From assembly GCA_017555825.1 (NCBI GenBank), contig JAFZFQ010000053.1, forward strand, positions 1 to 53,790: 53,790 nucleotides of DNA, written 5' to 3'. Below, one piece after another: positions 1 through 8,467 of this stretch; positions within the stretch are counted from its first letter, which is position 1; each line of letters starts with the position of its first letter. The notes beneath the pieces are model-generated. The model was given only the letters and a program-made list of their open reading frames with translations. It was not told where the DNA came from and did no database searches. Position numbers and translations under genes: made by a program. This DNA comes from Bacteroidaceae bacterium. GTDB lineage: Bacteria; Bacteroidota; Bacteroidia; Bacteroidales; Barnesiellaceae_A.

Positions 1-459
1 CTTTTGTTGTTGCATGAGTATGTTGCCCATATTGTGATAGGCTTGCGCTTGGAGTTGCTTATCGTCGGTCATGCTTGTGGCATTGTCGAAACACTTGCCA
101 GCCTCGTCAAACTTTTCTTGACGATATAGAGAGTTGCCCAGGTTGTATGAGGCTGCAGCCGACTCGGGGTCAAAGTCGGCGGCACGGCGATAGTCTATTT
201 CGCTTTCGAGATACTTTTGACTATTGTACAACTTATTACCGCTACGCAAGTTGTTGCGCGACGATTTGGGGCTATACTTGGTAGGCTTGGTATTGGTAGC
301 CTGTTCGTCCGATTGTTGGGCATTTTGTTGTTGCTCAACCATCTTCTCGGCTTGTTCCTTGTTGCGGAGTGCCATCGATGATTGTTGAGCACACACATTG
401 GCAACCACTGCTGCCAGACATGCTACAAGTATATATTTGATATTGCTGATACTCTTCAT
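1..459 (-). CDS. batC: BatC-like TPR protein, 3' end outside window
   Basis: Partial gene: 153 codons are visible from ATG at 459, with no stop before the left edge. The protein opens with a signal-peptide-like segment (about residues 1-24, ending in VCAQ). A Gln/Asn-rich stretch follows, then TPR-type helices from about residue 75, with motifs such as SGNKLYNSQKYLESEIDYRR and AASYNLGNSLYRQEKFDEA. It starts 6 bases after the batB stop, so it is translationally close to it. In Bacteroides, BatC is the TPR partner of the BatA/BatB von Willebrand proteins in the aerotolerance operon. The identity rests on this position plus the TPR signature. The total length and the C-terminus cannot be judged. 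Confidence 0.82.
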   Translation of the reverse strand, partial: MKSISNIKYILVACLAAVVANVCAQQSSMALRNKEQAEKMVEQQQNAQQSDEQATNTKPTKYSPKSSRNNLRSGNKLYNSQKYLESEIDYRRAADFDPESAAASYNLGNSLYRQEKFDEAGKCFDNATSMTDDKQLQAQAYHNMGNILMQQQK

Positions 460-465
460 AAGGAG

Positions 466-1497
466 TTACTTTTTCTTATTAAAAATATGGATACTGCTTA
501 TCCAGCCATACTTGCGTTCGAGCAAGAAGAGGTCGACAAGGAGCAATACCAAGGCAATCCAAGCCAATCCGGGAAATTGCTCATTGTATTCCGAATAGGT
601 TTTGCGCTCAAACTCGGCCGACTTCATGGTTCGCACTTCATTGATAAGGGCTTGCAATGCACCGTTGGTATTGTCGGCACGCACGTATATACCTTGTCCG
701 GCCTTGGCTACTTCTTGCGCCATAGCCTCATTGAGCTTTGTAATGACGGTTTTGCCCTCGGCGTCTTTCATAAAATTGTTGGAGCTGCCCGATACGGGTA
801 TGGGAGCACCCTTGGTAGAACCAATACCTACGACACTCACCTTTACTCCTTTTTCGGCAGCTATACGAGCCGCTTCGGTAGCATCATCTTCGTGGTTCTC
901 GCCGTCGGTAATCACGATGATAGCTTGCTCGGCAGGACTCTCGGGCGAAAACGAGTTCATAGCTATCTTGATAGCCTGGCCGATGGCTGTACCCTGAGTA
1001 GGAACCATCTTGGTATCAATCGAGTTGAGGAACATCTTGGCCGAAACATAATCGGTGGTGATGGGCAACTGCGTGTAGGCATCGCCGGCAAATACCACCA
1101 AACCCACCTTGTCATTTTCGAGATCATCGACAAGTTTCGACAACATCATCTTGGCCTTCTCGATACGCGAGGGATTGATGTCGCGAGCCAACATAGAGTT
1201 TGAGACGTCGAGTGCAACAACAATCTCAACACCCTCGGCCTTGACAGTTTCGAGCTTGGTGCCAAACTGCGGACGAGCCAAGATAAAGACCACAATGGCA
1301 AAAGCCAATGATTGCAAAATCATCTTGACCAATGGACGCATGCGAGAGACCTCGGGAGCCAGCTCCGTGAGAAATGCCACGTTTCCAAAGAGCGCCAAAT
1401 TGCGACGGCGGCGATAACGAGCATATAGATATAGTGCCCACATGAGTGGCACGAGAAGTAACAAATAGAGAAATAACGGCTGTGCAAAACGGAACAT
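466..1497 (-). CDS. batB: BatB-like von Willebrand factor A membrane protein
   Basis: 343 residues. Hydrophobic segments lie near residues 8-25 and 58-75, then a VWA domain, then a C-terminal transmembrane segment (about 315-332). The metal-binding MIDAS motif is visible as D97-V-S99-N-S101, with the later TQGTAIGQA threonine loop and an ITDGE segment. This is the architecture of BatA/BatB aerotolerance proteins, which are held in the inner membrane with the VWA domain in the periplasm. It sits 32 bases after batA and 6 bases before batC in one minus-strand operon. The biochemical role of Bat proteins is not settled; in Bacteroides fragilis they are linked to survival of oxygen exposure. BatB rather than BatA is assigned from gene order. 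Confidence 0.9.
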   Translation of the reverse strand: MFRFAQPLFLYLLLLVPLMWALYLYARYRRRRNLALFGNVAFLTELAPEVSRMRPLVKMILQSLAFAIVVFILARPQFGTKLETVKAEGVEIVVALDVSNSMLARDINPSRIEKAKMMLSKLVDDLENDKVGLVVFAGDAYTQLPITTDYVSAKMFLNSIDTKMVPTQGTAIGQAIKIAMNSFSPESPAEQAIIVITDGENHEDDATEAARIAAEKGVKVSVVGIGSTKGAPIPVSGSSNNFMKDAEGKTVITKLNEAMAQEVAKAGQGIYVRADNTNGALQALINEVRTMKSAEFERKTYSEYNEQFPGLAWIALVLLLVDLFLLERKYGWISSIHIFNKKK

Positions 1498-1529
1498 ATC
1501 TTGTTATCCTTTATCTTACATTATACAAA

Positions 1530-2513
1530 TCAGGGGATGTTGCGCAGAAGCGTGTATCGCAAACCAATCTCGATGGCTAACAACAACATAGCAAGTAGCG
1601 CCCAAGGCATATAGGCCTCTTCGCGACGAGAGAATTGTTGCACCGAAAGCTTGGTTTTTTCCATCTTATCGATTTCGGCAAAGACATTTTTGAGCACATT
1701 CTCGTCGGTGGCACGGAAATACTCTCCATCGCCAATCGAAGCAATGCGACGCAACTTATCTTCGTCAATCTCTACAGGCATGCTTTGGTATCGAATACCG
1801 TAAGGAGTCATCACAGGCGATTGCGCCATACCCTTTGTACCCACACCAATGGTGTAGATGCGAATGCCAAAGTTGCGAGCTATCTCGGCAGCCGTAATGG
1901 GGTCTACAACACCGGCGTTGTTGGTACCATCGGTGAGTAGAATGATGGTCTTGGACTTGGCAGGGCCATCTTTGATGCGATTGACCGCTGTAGCCAATCC
2001 ATCGCCCACAGCAGTACCATCTACAAGCATGCCACACTCTACATCTTTGAGCAGATTGAGCAATACAGCGTGGTCGGTAGTCATAGGACACATAGTAAAG
2101 CCTTCGCCGGCAAAAATTACAAAGCCTATATTGTCGTACTCCCGACCGGCAATAAATTGTGCAGCCACGTTCTTGGCAGCTTCCAAGCGGTTGGGCGAAA
2201 AGTCGCGCGACAACATACTACCCGATATGTCGAGAGCAACAACCACGTCGACACCTTCGGTCGACGACTTTTGCCAACTATCGGTAGTCATGGGTCGAGC
2301 CAGCACCACAATGACACAAGCAATGGCCAAGAGTCGCAAGGCAAAAACGACATGGCGCAAATGAGCCTTATAGGTGCGAGGCAACTTATCGAAAGCCTCG
2401 GTCGAAGAGAAATTCATCGCCGCCTGAGCCTTCTTGTGCTTGAGTATATACCACACTATTGCAGGGATGAGCAGTAGCAATAGTAGCAGACACCAAGGAT
2501 TATCGAATATCAT
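1530..2513 (-). CDS. batA: BatA-like von Willebrand factor A membrane protein
   Basis: 327 residues. Transmembrane segments are seen at about 7-23, 55-73 and 303-320, flanking a VWA domain. The MIDAS motif is D95-I-S97-G-S99, followed by a DGTAVGDGLA threonine loop and an LLTDGTNNAG strand/loop, all typical of an intact metal-binding VWA fold. It lies between an uncharacterised membrane gene (43 bases upstream) and batB (32 bases downstream) on the same strand. It resembles BatB closely in layout (two N-terminal and one C-terminal membrane segments), as expected for the paralogous pair. The function is inferred from the family: part of a membrane complex involved in oxidative-stress or aerotolerance physiology, possibly working with the MoxR ATPase encoded first in the operon. 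Confidence 0.9.
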   Translation of the reverse strand: MIFDNPWCLLLLLLLIPAIVWYILKHKKAQAAMNFSSTEAFDKLPRTYKAHLRHVVFALRLLAIACVIVVLARPMTTDSWQKSSTEGVDVVVALDISGSMLSRDFSPNRLEAAKNVAAQFIAGREYDNIGFVIFAGEGFTMCPMTTDHAVLLNLLKDVECGMLVDGTAVGDGLATAVNRIKDGPAKSKTIILLTDGTNNAGVVDPITAAEIARNFGIRIYTIGVGTKGMAQSPVMTPYGIRYQSMPVEIDEDKLRRIASIGDGEYFRATDENVLKNVFAEIDKMEKTKLSVQQFSRREEAYMPWALLAMLLLAIEIGLRYTLLRNIP

Positions 2514-2556
2514 TTTATACTAAACTTTTGAGTTGTGCAGGGAGATACCCCGGTTG

Positions 2557-3537
2557 TTATTTTTCTTCATTCTTCACCGCGCCATCGGTCGAATCATCGA
2601 CTACGGGTTGCGGTCGGGTGAGCTCAACAAAATCGAATGCTTGACGCATTACACGCTCGTTGTCGTCGGGCATGGGGCGCATCTTGGCAAACTTTACAAA
2701 GTCGGCCATGGCAAGTATCTCGTTGAGATATTTGTTTACCTCGCGGGCGTCATTGTTACGACGCAAGGCATCCAATATTTGCGACGAAGTCATCTCCATG
2801 GCATTGATACCAAAACGGCTATCGATATATTGACGCAGGATGTCGACCAATCGTGTATAGTATTGCTTCTCTTGACCTTGTTGCCACAACTTCTTCTCGC
2901 GAAGCTCTTGCAACTCTTGCATAGCCAATTGATAAGGCGGTATGCGCTTGGCAGGAGGCAACACCTCCTCGACTTTGCGATTTCTGAAATGCTTGATTGC
3001 AAAATAGGCTGCAACAGCCAACAGTGCCAAGACTACAATAGTAACTAAAAGCCACACAGGAACAAAGTCCCACAAGACAAAAGGAGGCTTTACAACATCT
3101 TTGATATCCTTGATGTCGGCAACAGTAGCCTCATCGGGCACATCGACCGGTACAATCTTGAGACTAAGCGACTCCGTAGCAAATGTATCCTCATCGAAGA
3201 CATACTTAAAGGGAGGGATGTAGTAGAGACCCGAGTCGAACGATGTAACGAGCACCTCTTGCTTGATGAGCAAGCGATTGTTTTTAAGAATCGTAGTATC
3301 GGGCTCCGAGAGTTCTATCACCTCAACCCCCTTTGTCAACTCACCCGGGGCTTCTATCTGTGGAGGCAAAATCTGCATATCATCGTCTTGAGTGAGCGAG
3401 AGGTGAATGAGTGTCTGCTCACCCATCCACAGCACACTCGAGTCCATCACCGCCTCGACCACAACAGTTTGTTGGGCCCGCACGGCAGATAGCGCCGATA
3501 ATGCCAAGGTTACGATAATCAGAATTATATTTCTCAT
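2557..3537 (-). CDS. Bat-operon single-pass membrane protein of unknown function
   Basis: 326 residues. There is an N-terminal signal peptide (about 1-21, ending SAVRAQ), then a beta-rich periplasmic region of about 130 residues. One transmembrane segment follows (about 155-175, rich in V/L/A), then a cytoplasmic tail of about 145 residues. The tail looks helical: charged, with LQELREKKLW and a DILRQYIDSRFG segment. No enzyme motif is visible. It lies between the DUF58 gene (22 bases upstream) and batA (43 bases downstream), in the position where Bacteroidota Bat operons carry an uncharacterised membrane gene. The periplasmic part is vaguely BatD-like, but the protein is much shorter than BatD. 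I treat it as a conserved operon member without assigning a function. Confidence 0.75.
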   Translation of the reverse strand: MRNIILIIVTLALSALSAVRAQQTVVVEAVMDSSVLWMGEQTLIHLSLTQDDDMQILPPQIEAPGELTKGVEVIELSEPDTTILKNNRLLIKQEVLVTSFDSGLYYIPPFKYVFDEDTFATESLSLKIVPVDVPDEATVADIKDIKDVVKPPFVLWDFVPVWLLVTIVVLALLAVAAYFAIKHFRNRKVEEVLPPAKRIPPYQLAMQELQELREKKLWQQGQEKQYYTRLVDILRQYIDSRFGINAMEMTSSQILDALRRNNDAREVNKYLNEILAMADFVKFAKMRPMPDDNERVMRQAFDFVELTRPQPVVDDSTDGAVKNEEK

Positions 3538-3559
3538 AATAAAAAATACACTTAAATGC

Positions 3560-4429
3560 TTATCCGCGCTTTTTGAACAGATTCATCAACGCAACAACAT
3601 AGTCTTCGTGGGTAGCTACCGATGTAATGTCGACACCATTGCGACGACAAATATCCAAGGCAGCCGCTTGTCGCTTTTGCCACCATTCGGCATAGGCCTT
3701 GCGCACCGAGGCCGACGAGGTATCAATCCACTCCTCTGTACCGCGCTCCACATCGCGCATCTTCATCAAGCCCACATCGGGCAACTCTGTCTCGCGCTTG
3801 TCATATACTTGCAGTGCCACCACGTCGTGCCGACGATTGGCAATGAGCATGGCATCGTTGTATGTGGGAGAAGCAATGAAGTCGGAAATAAGGAAGGCTG
3901 TACAGCGACGCTTGATGACGTTGGTAGCATACTCAAGGGCGAGCTTGAGGTCGGTACCCGTACCCTCGGGCTCGAAACCTATGAGTTCGCGAATGATGTA
4001 AAGGATATGCTTTTTACCCTTCTTTGGAGGGATAAACTTCTCGATTTTGTCGGTAAAGAAAAGCACACCAATCTTATCGTTGTTCTGAATGGCCGAGAAT
4101 GCAAGTGTAGCGGCAATCTCAATCATCATATCGCGCTTCATCACACCCACAGCACCAAAGTTGCGACTTGCCGACATATCGACAAGCAACATAACGGTAA
4201 GTTCGCGCTCTTCCTCAAAGACCTTGATATAGGGCTTGTTGTGACGAGCTGTCACGTTCCAATCTATATCGCGCACATCATCGCCATACTGATACTCACG
4301 CACCTCAGAGAAGGCCATACCACGCCCCTTGAAGGCCGAGTGGTACTGACCCGCAAAGATATTGCGCGAGAGACCGCGCGTCTTAATCTCGATGTGGCGT
4401 ACTTTCTTGAGCAATTCGCTATTTTCCAT
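3560..4429 (-). CDS. DUF58 family protein of the MoxR/Bat operon
   Basis: 289 residues, soluble, with no signal peptide. It contains the DUF58 signature around residues 35-70: an FKGRG segment, then R-x-Y-x-x-GDDVRDIDW, then a conserved FEEERE. Downstream is a degenerate VWA-like fold with D-M-S-A-S in place of a classical MIDAS. DUF58 proteins are nearly always encoded directly after a MoxR-type ATPase and before VWA proteins, as here (38 bases after moxR). They are thought to be partners or substrates of the ATPase. The function itself is unknown. Full length for the family. Confidence 0.9.
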   Translation of the reverse strand: MENSELLKKVRHIEIKTRGLSRNIFAGQYHSAFKGRGMAFSEVREYQYGDDVRDIDWNVTARHNKPYIKVFEEERELTVMLLVDMSASRNFGAVGVMKRDMMIEIAATLAFSAIQNNDKIGVLFFTDKIEKFIPPKKGKKHILYIIRELIGFEPEGTGTDLKLALEYATNVIKRRCTAFLISDFIASPTYNDAMLIANRRHDVVALQVYDKRETELPDVGLMKMRDVERGTEEWIDTSSASVRKAYAEWWQKRQAAALDICRRNGVDITSVATHEDYVVALMNLFKKRG

Positions 4430-4467
4430 ATACTCTACTCAGTATGATTAACGATAGTGTCGATTTA

Positions 4468-5463
4468 TCAGGGCACTTCTACACGGTTGAGAATTTCGCT
4501 TATTATCTCCTCGGCAGTCATGTTGTTGGCCTCGGCCTCATAGCTAAGACCAATGCGGTGACGCAATACATCGTGACACACGGCACGTACGTCTTCAGGG
4601 ATAACATATCCACGCATCTTCAAGAAGGCGTAGGCGCGAGCTGCCAAAGCCAAGTTGATAGAGGCACGAGGCGAAGCACCAAACGAAATCATGTTTTTGA
4701 GGTCGCGCATGCCATACTCCTCGGGGAAGCGAGTAGCAAATACGATGTCGACAATGTAACGCTCGATCTTCTCGTCGATATACACCTTGCGCACAATCTC
4801 GCGAGCCTCGATAATGTCGGCAGGAGTGAGAACGGGGCGCACCTCTTCAAAGAGGTTGTCGATGTTGCGACGAATAATCTCACGTTCCTCCTCTTTCTTG
4901 GGATAGCCAATCACTACCTTGAGCATGAAGCGGTCTACTTGTGCCTCGGGCAAGGGATAGGTACCCTCTTGCTCAATGGGGTTTTGTGTAGCAAGAACAA
5001 GGAAGGGATCGTCGAGCTTGAATGTCTTTTCGCCAATAGTTACTTGACGCTCTTGCATCGCTTCGAGCAAAGCACTTTGCACCTTGGCAGGAGCACGGTT
5101 TATCTCATCGGCCAAGACAAAGTTGGCAAACACAGGACCGCGCTTGATTTGGAATTGCTCTTTCGACTGGCTATATACCATAGTACCCACAACGTCGGCG
5201 GGCAACAAGTCGGGTGTAAACTGTATACGATTGTACTTAGCATCGATAAGCGAAGCCAAGGTTTTGATGGCCAATGTCTTTGCAAGACCGGGAACACCTT
5301 CGAGCAAGATGTGACCGTTTGACAACAAACCAATCAAGAGAGAATCTACCAAGTGTTTTTGACCCACGATGATGCGGTCCATACCCATGGTGATGGTATT
5401 GATAAATGTACTTTTACCGGCTATCAGTTCATTCAACTGTCTGATATCGACTGTTTCACTCAT
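4468..5463 (-). CDS. MoxR-type AAA+ ATPase
   Basis: 331 residues. Walker A is at residues 56-63 (GVPGLAKT), Walker B/sensor at VLADEINRAP around residue 117, followed by a QERQVTIG stretch and the sensor-1 ATQNPIEQEGTYPLPEAQ block typical of MoxR ATPases. The C-terminal lid helices are present. MoxR ATPases act as chaperones that help assemble or activate VWA-containing complexes, and the genes downstream (DUF58, BatA, BatB) fit that. It is the first gene of the minus-strand operon. The promoter-like TACCTTTG element on the minus strand lies about 45 bases upstream of the ATG. Confidence 0.93.
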   Translation of the reverse strand: MSETVDIRQLNELIAGKSTFINTITMGMDRIIVGQKHLVDSLLIGLLSNGHILLEGVPGLAKTLAIKTLASLIDAKYNRIQFTPDLLPADVVGTMVYSQSKEQFQIKRGPVFANFVLADEINRAPAKVQSALLEAMQERQVTIGEKTFKLDDPFLVLATQNPIEQEGTYPLPEAQVDRFMLKVVIGYPKKEEEREIIRRNIDNLFEEVRPVLTPADIIEAREIVRKVYIDEKIERYIVDIVFATRFPEEYGMRDLKNMISFGASPRASINLALAARAYAFLKMRGYVIPEDVRAVCHDVLRHRIGLSYEAEANNMTAEEIISEILNRVEVP

Positions 5464-5506
5464 ATCTGTATGTTTTAATGTTATTATTTACTGTTTAATT
5501 ACCGTG

Positions 5507-5514
5507 CAAAGGTA
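5507..5514 (-). promoter_or_regulatory. Bacteroidota -7 promoter element for the moxR/bat operon
   Basis: Reads TACCTTTG on the minus strand, a full match to TAnnTTTG, about 44 bases before the moxR start. No clear -33 TTTG was found at the usual spacing. The leader is AT-rich with no Shine-Dalgarno site. Confidence 0.6.
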
Positions 5515-5606
5515 AATATATATAAGGTGCTATCGCACGCACATCTGTTAAAAAATAGCATTATGTTAATTAAAAATGCTTAACACCACGCTATTCATGC
5601 CCCTCA

Positions 5607-6806
5607 CTACCGCTTCATGGCTTGCTTTATGAGGCGAGCCTTTTCCAAAGCAACGTTTATATCGGTGGTATCGTTGGCATCGACACCATATTTTTCGAGA
5701 GGCGGAATGGTTATGACCGTACCCACCGGCACGTTGTCGGGGTTGGAAATGATGTGGCTATTCTCCTCGTAGATATATACCCAGAAAGCCTTGTGACCAT
5801 AGTGCTTGTATGACATATTGGTGAGGAAAACACCGCGACGAATGGTATCGACCACCACGGGGAGAACCTCGGGCTCTGCTACAACAAGCGAGAGGGTGTC
5901 GGACACAATGCTATCGACCACAGCAGTATCTACAGGCGCAACCTCAATGGTATCGCAAGAGAGAGCGGTCGGCTCATTGTGAGCAAAGAGCGAGCCCGCA
6001 TACTCGGGGAGTTGCGACAACGTAGTTCTATAGGTCGGGAAGCATAACAAGAGCAACGCAATGGCAACCACAAATACCACAACCGTAGCTAGCACACCTT
6101 GCCATATACCTTTGACATAGGCCTTAGAGTTGTTATTCGTAGCATCGACTATGGGCGTAGACGTTTCGTCAACGACAGGTGCTGTGGTATCTTCTGCTAT
6201 AACAGGGGCTTGTTCTTCGTCGGCCACAACGGGGTCTGCAGTCGGTTCTTCTACATTCTCGATGGCCTTTTCATCGATTTCTGCGGGAGCAACCTCTTCC
6301 TCTTTTTCGATGAAATGGGGCTGCTCGGCCGGCACTTCTTGCTCAGAAGGCACAGGCGTTGCAGTCTCGGACACAGAGGGTTGTTCTATATTTTTATCTT
6401 CTGTCGCAGGCGCTTCTGCCTCCTCGTCGGCACTATCATCGCCCATTTCATCGACAAGTGGGGCATCGGCAACGATAGGTGCATCATCGGGAAGCTCCTC
6501 GACACAGAAGCAAGCAAACGGCTCATTGATAGCCTCACGCACAGCCTTGGCAGGCGTAAAGGTGAGCTTGTAGTGGCCCGGAATAACGGTAGGCTCGCCT
6601 GTCTGTACATTTACGCTTGCGCGCTCCTCGACCCAGGTAGGCTTGAAAACACCCAAACCATTGATACGAAGCGTCTCGCCCGATGAAATGGTATCGGTCA
6701 TCAGGGTCAAGAGCTCTTTGACAAAATTCTCGGCGATACGTTTGGGACAATTGTGCTTTTGTGCCAAAATATCGACCAACTCCGACATCGTTATCTTCTT
6801 GTTCAT
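5607..6806 (-). CDS. HU-family DNA-binding protein fused to a transmembrane segment and a LysM-like C-terminus
   Basis: 399 residues. Residues 1-95 are an HU/IHF-type fold (MNKKITMSELVDILAQ start, INGLGVFKPT, and a VIPGHYKLTFTPAKAVREAIN tail equivalent). Then comes a Pro/Glu/Val-rich acidic linker of about 130 residues, a single strong transmembrane helix (about 235-255, VLATVVVFVVAIALLLL), a second acidic linker, and a C-terminal domain from about 320. That domain carries YKHYGHKAFWVYIYEEN and VPVGTVITIPP, resembling LysM. The predicted topology puts the DNA-binding part in the cytoplasm and the LysM-like part in the periplasm. It starts 2 bases after the stop of the upstream HU gene, so the two are co-transcribed. 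A DNA-to-envelope tether is an inference. The architecture recurs in Bacteroidales, but I know of no established function. Confidence 0.85.
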   Translation of the reverse strand: MNKKITMSELVDILAQKHNCPKRIAENFVKELLTLMTDTISSGETLRINGLGVFKPTWVEERASVNVQTGEPTVIPGHYKLTFTPAKAVREAINEPFACFCVEELPDDAPIVADAPLVDEMGDDSADEEAEAPATEDKNIEQPSVSETATPVPSEQEVPAEQPHFIEKEEEVAPAEIDEKAIENVEEPTADPVVADEEQAPVIAEDTTAPVVDETSTPIVDATNNNSKAYVKGIWQGVLATVVVFVVAIALLLLCFPTYRTTLSQLPEYAGSLFAHNEPTALSCDTIEVAPVDTAVVDSIVSDTLSLVVAEPEVLPVVVDTIRRGVFLTNMSYKHYGHKAFWVYIYEENSHIISNPDNVPVGTVITIPPLEKYGVDANDTTDINVALEKARLIKQAMKR

Positions 6807-6808
6807 AA

Positions 6809-7090
6809 CTATTTGCGTGCTTTGAGTTGATTTTTAATGGCACTATTGGGCTTAAAGACCAATACGATCTTGGGCGGAATGAGCATACGCTTACCGGTAG
6901 CGGGGTTTACCGACACACGCTCCATCTTCTTGCGAGCCTCGAATGTGCCCAAACCTTGTATCATGATACTATCCATTTGCGAACAGCGTTCGACGATTGT
7001 ACCACAAAAGAGGTCGAGCATAGACTCAACCTCCTCGCGAGTAGTATCGAGGCGTTGTTGCAACTTTTTTACCAAATCTTTATGTTCCAC
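6809..7090 (-). CDS. HU/IHF-family DNA-binding protein, GTG start proposed
   Basis: 93 residues if started at GTG 7090, which gives (M)EHKDLVKKLQQRL, the usual HU opening, and the usual 90-95 residue length. The longer reading from ATG 7156 adds 22 residues that do not look like HU and that contain the promoter element TATCTTTG (7113-7120). Visible HU features are an IQGLGTFEARKK turn, a VNPATGKRMLIPPKIV arm and an FKPNSAIKNQL C-terminus. HU dimers bind and bend DNA in the nucleoid. The stop lies 2 bases before the start of the membrane HU fusion, so the two genes form an operon. The domain call is firm; the GTG start is an inference from length, family alignment and promoter position. Confidence 0.85.
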   Translation of the reverse strand: MEHKDLVKKLQQRLDTTREEVESMLDLFCGTIVERCSQMDSIMIQGLGTFEARKKMERVSVNPATGKRMLIPPKIVLVFKPNSAIKNQLKARK

Positions 7091-7112
7091 TGTATAAGTT
7101 TTATTATCAGCA

Positions 7113-7120
7113 CAAAGATA
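7113..7120 (-). promoter_or_regulatory. Bacteroidota -7 promoter element for the HU operon
   Basis: TATCTTTG on the minus strand, a full TAnnTTTG match, 22 bases upstream of the proposed GTG start. Transcription should begin a few bases downstream, which would exclude the upstream ATGs at 7156 and 7123. Confidence 0.65.
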
Positions 7121-7168
7121 CATTTTTTCGATGAAATGGGCGATATAAATCGGCAATAAAGCAATATA

Positions 7169-7200
7169 GCCACCTCAAAATGAAGAACATTTGAGATGGC
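7169..7200 (-). terminator. Hairpin downstream of the aminotransferase gene
   Basis: Inverted repeat of 13-14 bases (GCCATCTCAAATG with CATTTTGAGGTGGC, minus strand) around a 5-base loop. It lies between the aminotransferase stop (7248) and the HU operon. The T-tract is weak, so it could be a terminator or an mRNA end stabiliser. Confidence 0.6.
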
Positions 7201-7247
7201 CACTTTATATGAATAAGAGCTACAAAACCGAGCTATTGAGGCTGAGG

Positions 7248-8420
7248 CTACTGCAAGTTATCGTATGCCTGCTTGATGCGCTCAAGCGCCAGATGCAGGG
7301 TGTGTCGCGGACAACCCAAATTGAAACGTACAAATCCACTGCCACCCTCGCCATATACAGCTCCCGATGTAACGGCAACACGCGCATCGTGTGTAAAGAA
7401 GTGCATGATCTCGTCGTCGGTCATGTCAAGACCACGGGCATCGAGGAAAACCAAATATGAAGCCTGAGGGCGTATCATATCGAGGCGAGGCATATGGGTG
7501 CGTATATACTCTTGCATGTAATCGACATTACCTTCGACATACTCCAACATCTGTTCGAGCCACTCCTCGCCATGATTATAGGCCTCGGCAATGGCCTCGG
7601 TGGCAAAGAGGTGGGCAGTATCGAGCTCACGGTAACGCAGAAAACGAGCAAAGCGCTCGCGTATATCGTCATTGGGAATAATGTGGTAAGAACTCTTGAG
7701 ACCTGCCACATTGAAGGTCTTGCTGGCAGCCATAAAGGTGATACTATTCTGAGCAGCCTCGGGGCCAACCAATGCAAAGGGTGTGTGGTGATAACCCTTC
7801 AATGGCATGTCACAGTGTATCTCATCGGAGATAACCAACACATTGTATCGCGCACAAATCTCGGCCATGCGATGCAACTCGTCGAAGGTCCACACACGAC
7901 CACCGGGGTTGTGGGGGTTGCACAAGAAGAAGACCTTGCTGCGCGAAGCCTTGCGCTCAAAGTCCTCAAAATCTATTTCGTACTGACCATCTACAAGTTT
8001 CAGCGGGTTGTAAACAGGAGTTCGCTTCAGGTCGCGAGTAACAAAACTATAGGGGTGATAAACAGGCGGTTGCATCAATATAGCATCACCCTCATTGGTA
8101 AATGCTTCAAGTACAAAGGCCAATGCAGGAACAATACCCCCGACAAAACCCAGCTCACCGGGTTGCACATACCATCCATGACGACGTTTCAACCAATCGG
8201 TAATGGCAGTTTCCCATTGCGGACTCGGGAGAGAGTAGCCATATACCCCATGCTCGATCCTACGACGCAAAGCATCTATTACACAAGGAGGCGACTTGAA
8301 GTCCATGTCGGCAATCCACATAGGCAACAGATCGCTGACATCGTAAAAAGGAGCCATACCGTCATACTTGATACAGTCGGTTCCTCTGCGATCGATATAC
8401 TCGTCAAAATTATATTTCAC
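7248..8420 (-). CDS. MalY/PatB-type PLP-dependent aminotransferase / C-S lyase
   Basis: 390 residues, full length for fold-type I PLP enzymes of the MalY/PatB group. It opens with YNFDEYIDRRGTDCIKYD, then LPMWIADMDFKSPPCV, a motif near-diagnostic for this group. The CNPHNPGGRVW segment and the Schiff-base lysine in AASKTFNVAGLKSSY are present, and RFNLGCPRHTL supplies the carboxylate-binding arginine. Characterised members are cystathionine beta-lyases (methionine synthesis or cysteine desulfhydration), and some are regulators. The exact substrate cannot be read from sequence. It follows the DUF695 gene by 47 bases on the same strand with no obvious promoter between, so co-transcription is likely. 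Confidence 0.9.
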   Translation of the reverse strand: MKYNFDEYIDRRGTDCIKYDGMAPFYDVSDLLPMWIADMDFKSPPCVIDALRRRIEHGVYGYSLPSPQWETAITDWLKRRHGWYVQPGELGFVGGIVPALAFVLEAFTNEGDAILMQPPVYHPYSFVTRDLKRTPVYNPLKLVDGQYEIDFEDFERKASRSKVFFLCNPHNPGGRVWTFDELHRMAEICARYNVLVISDEIHCDMPLKGYHHTPFALVGPEAAQNSITFMAASKTFNVAGLKSSYHIIPNDDIRERFARFLRYRELDTAHLFATEAIAEAYNHGEEWLEQMLEYVEGNVDYMQEYIRTHMPRLDMIRPQASYLVFLDARGLDMTDDEIMHFFTHDARVAVTSGAVYGEGGSGFVRFNLGCPRHTLHLALERIKQAYDNLQ

Positions 8421-8467
8421 GGCTTTTATATTGTGATGATTTGTTTTACGTTATTGTTATAGAGATA

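Noticed and set aside
3407-5322. 346- and 292-codon open frames on plus within the Bat operon
   Set aside because: They overlap DUF58 and moxR completely, with no promoter or recognisable domain.
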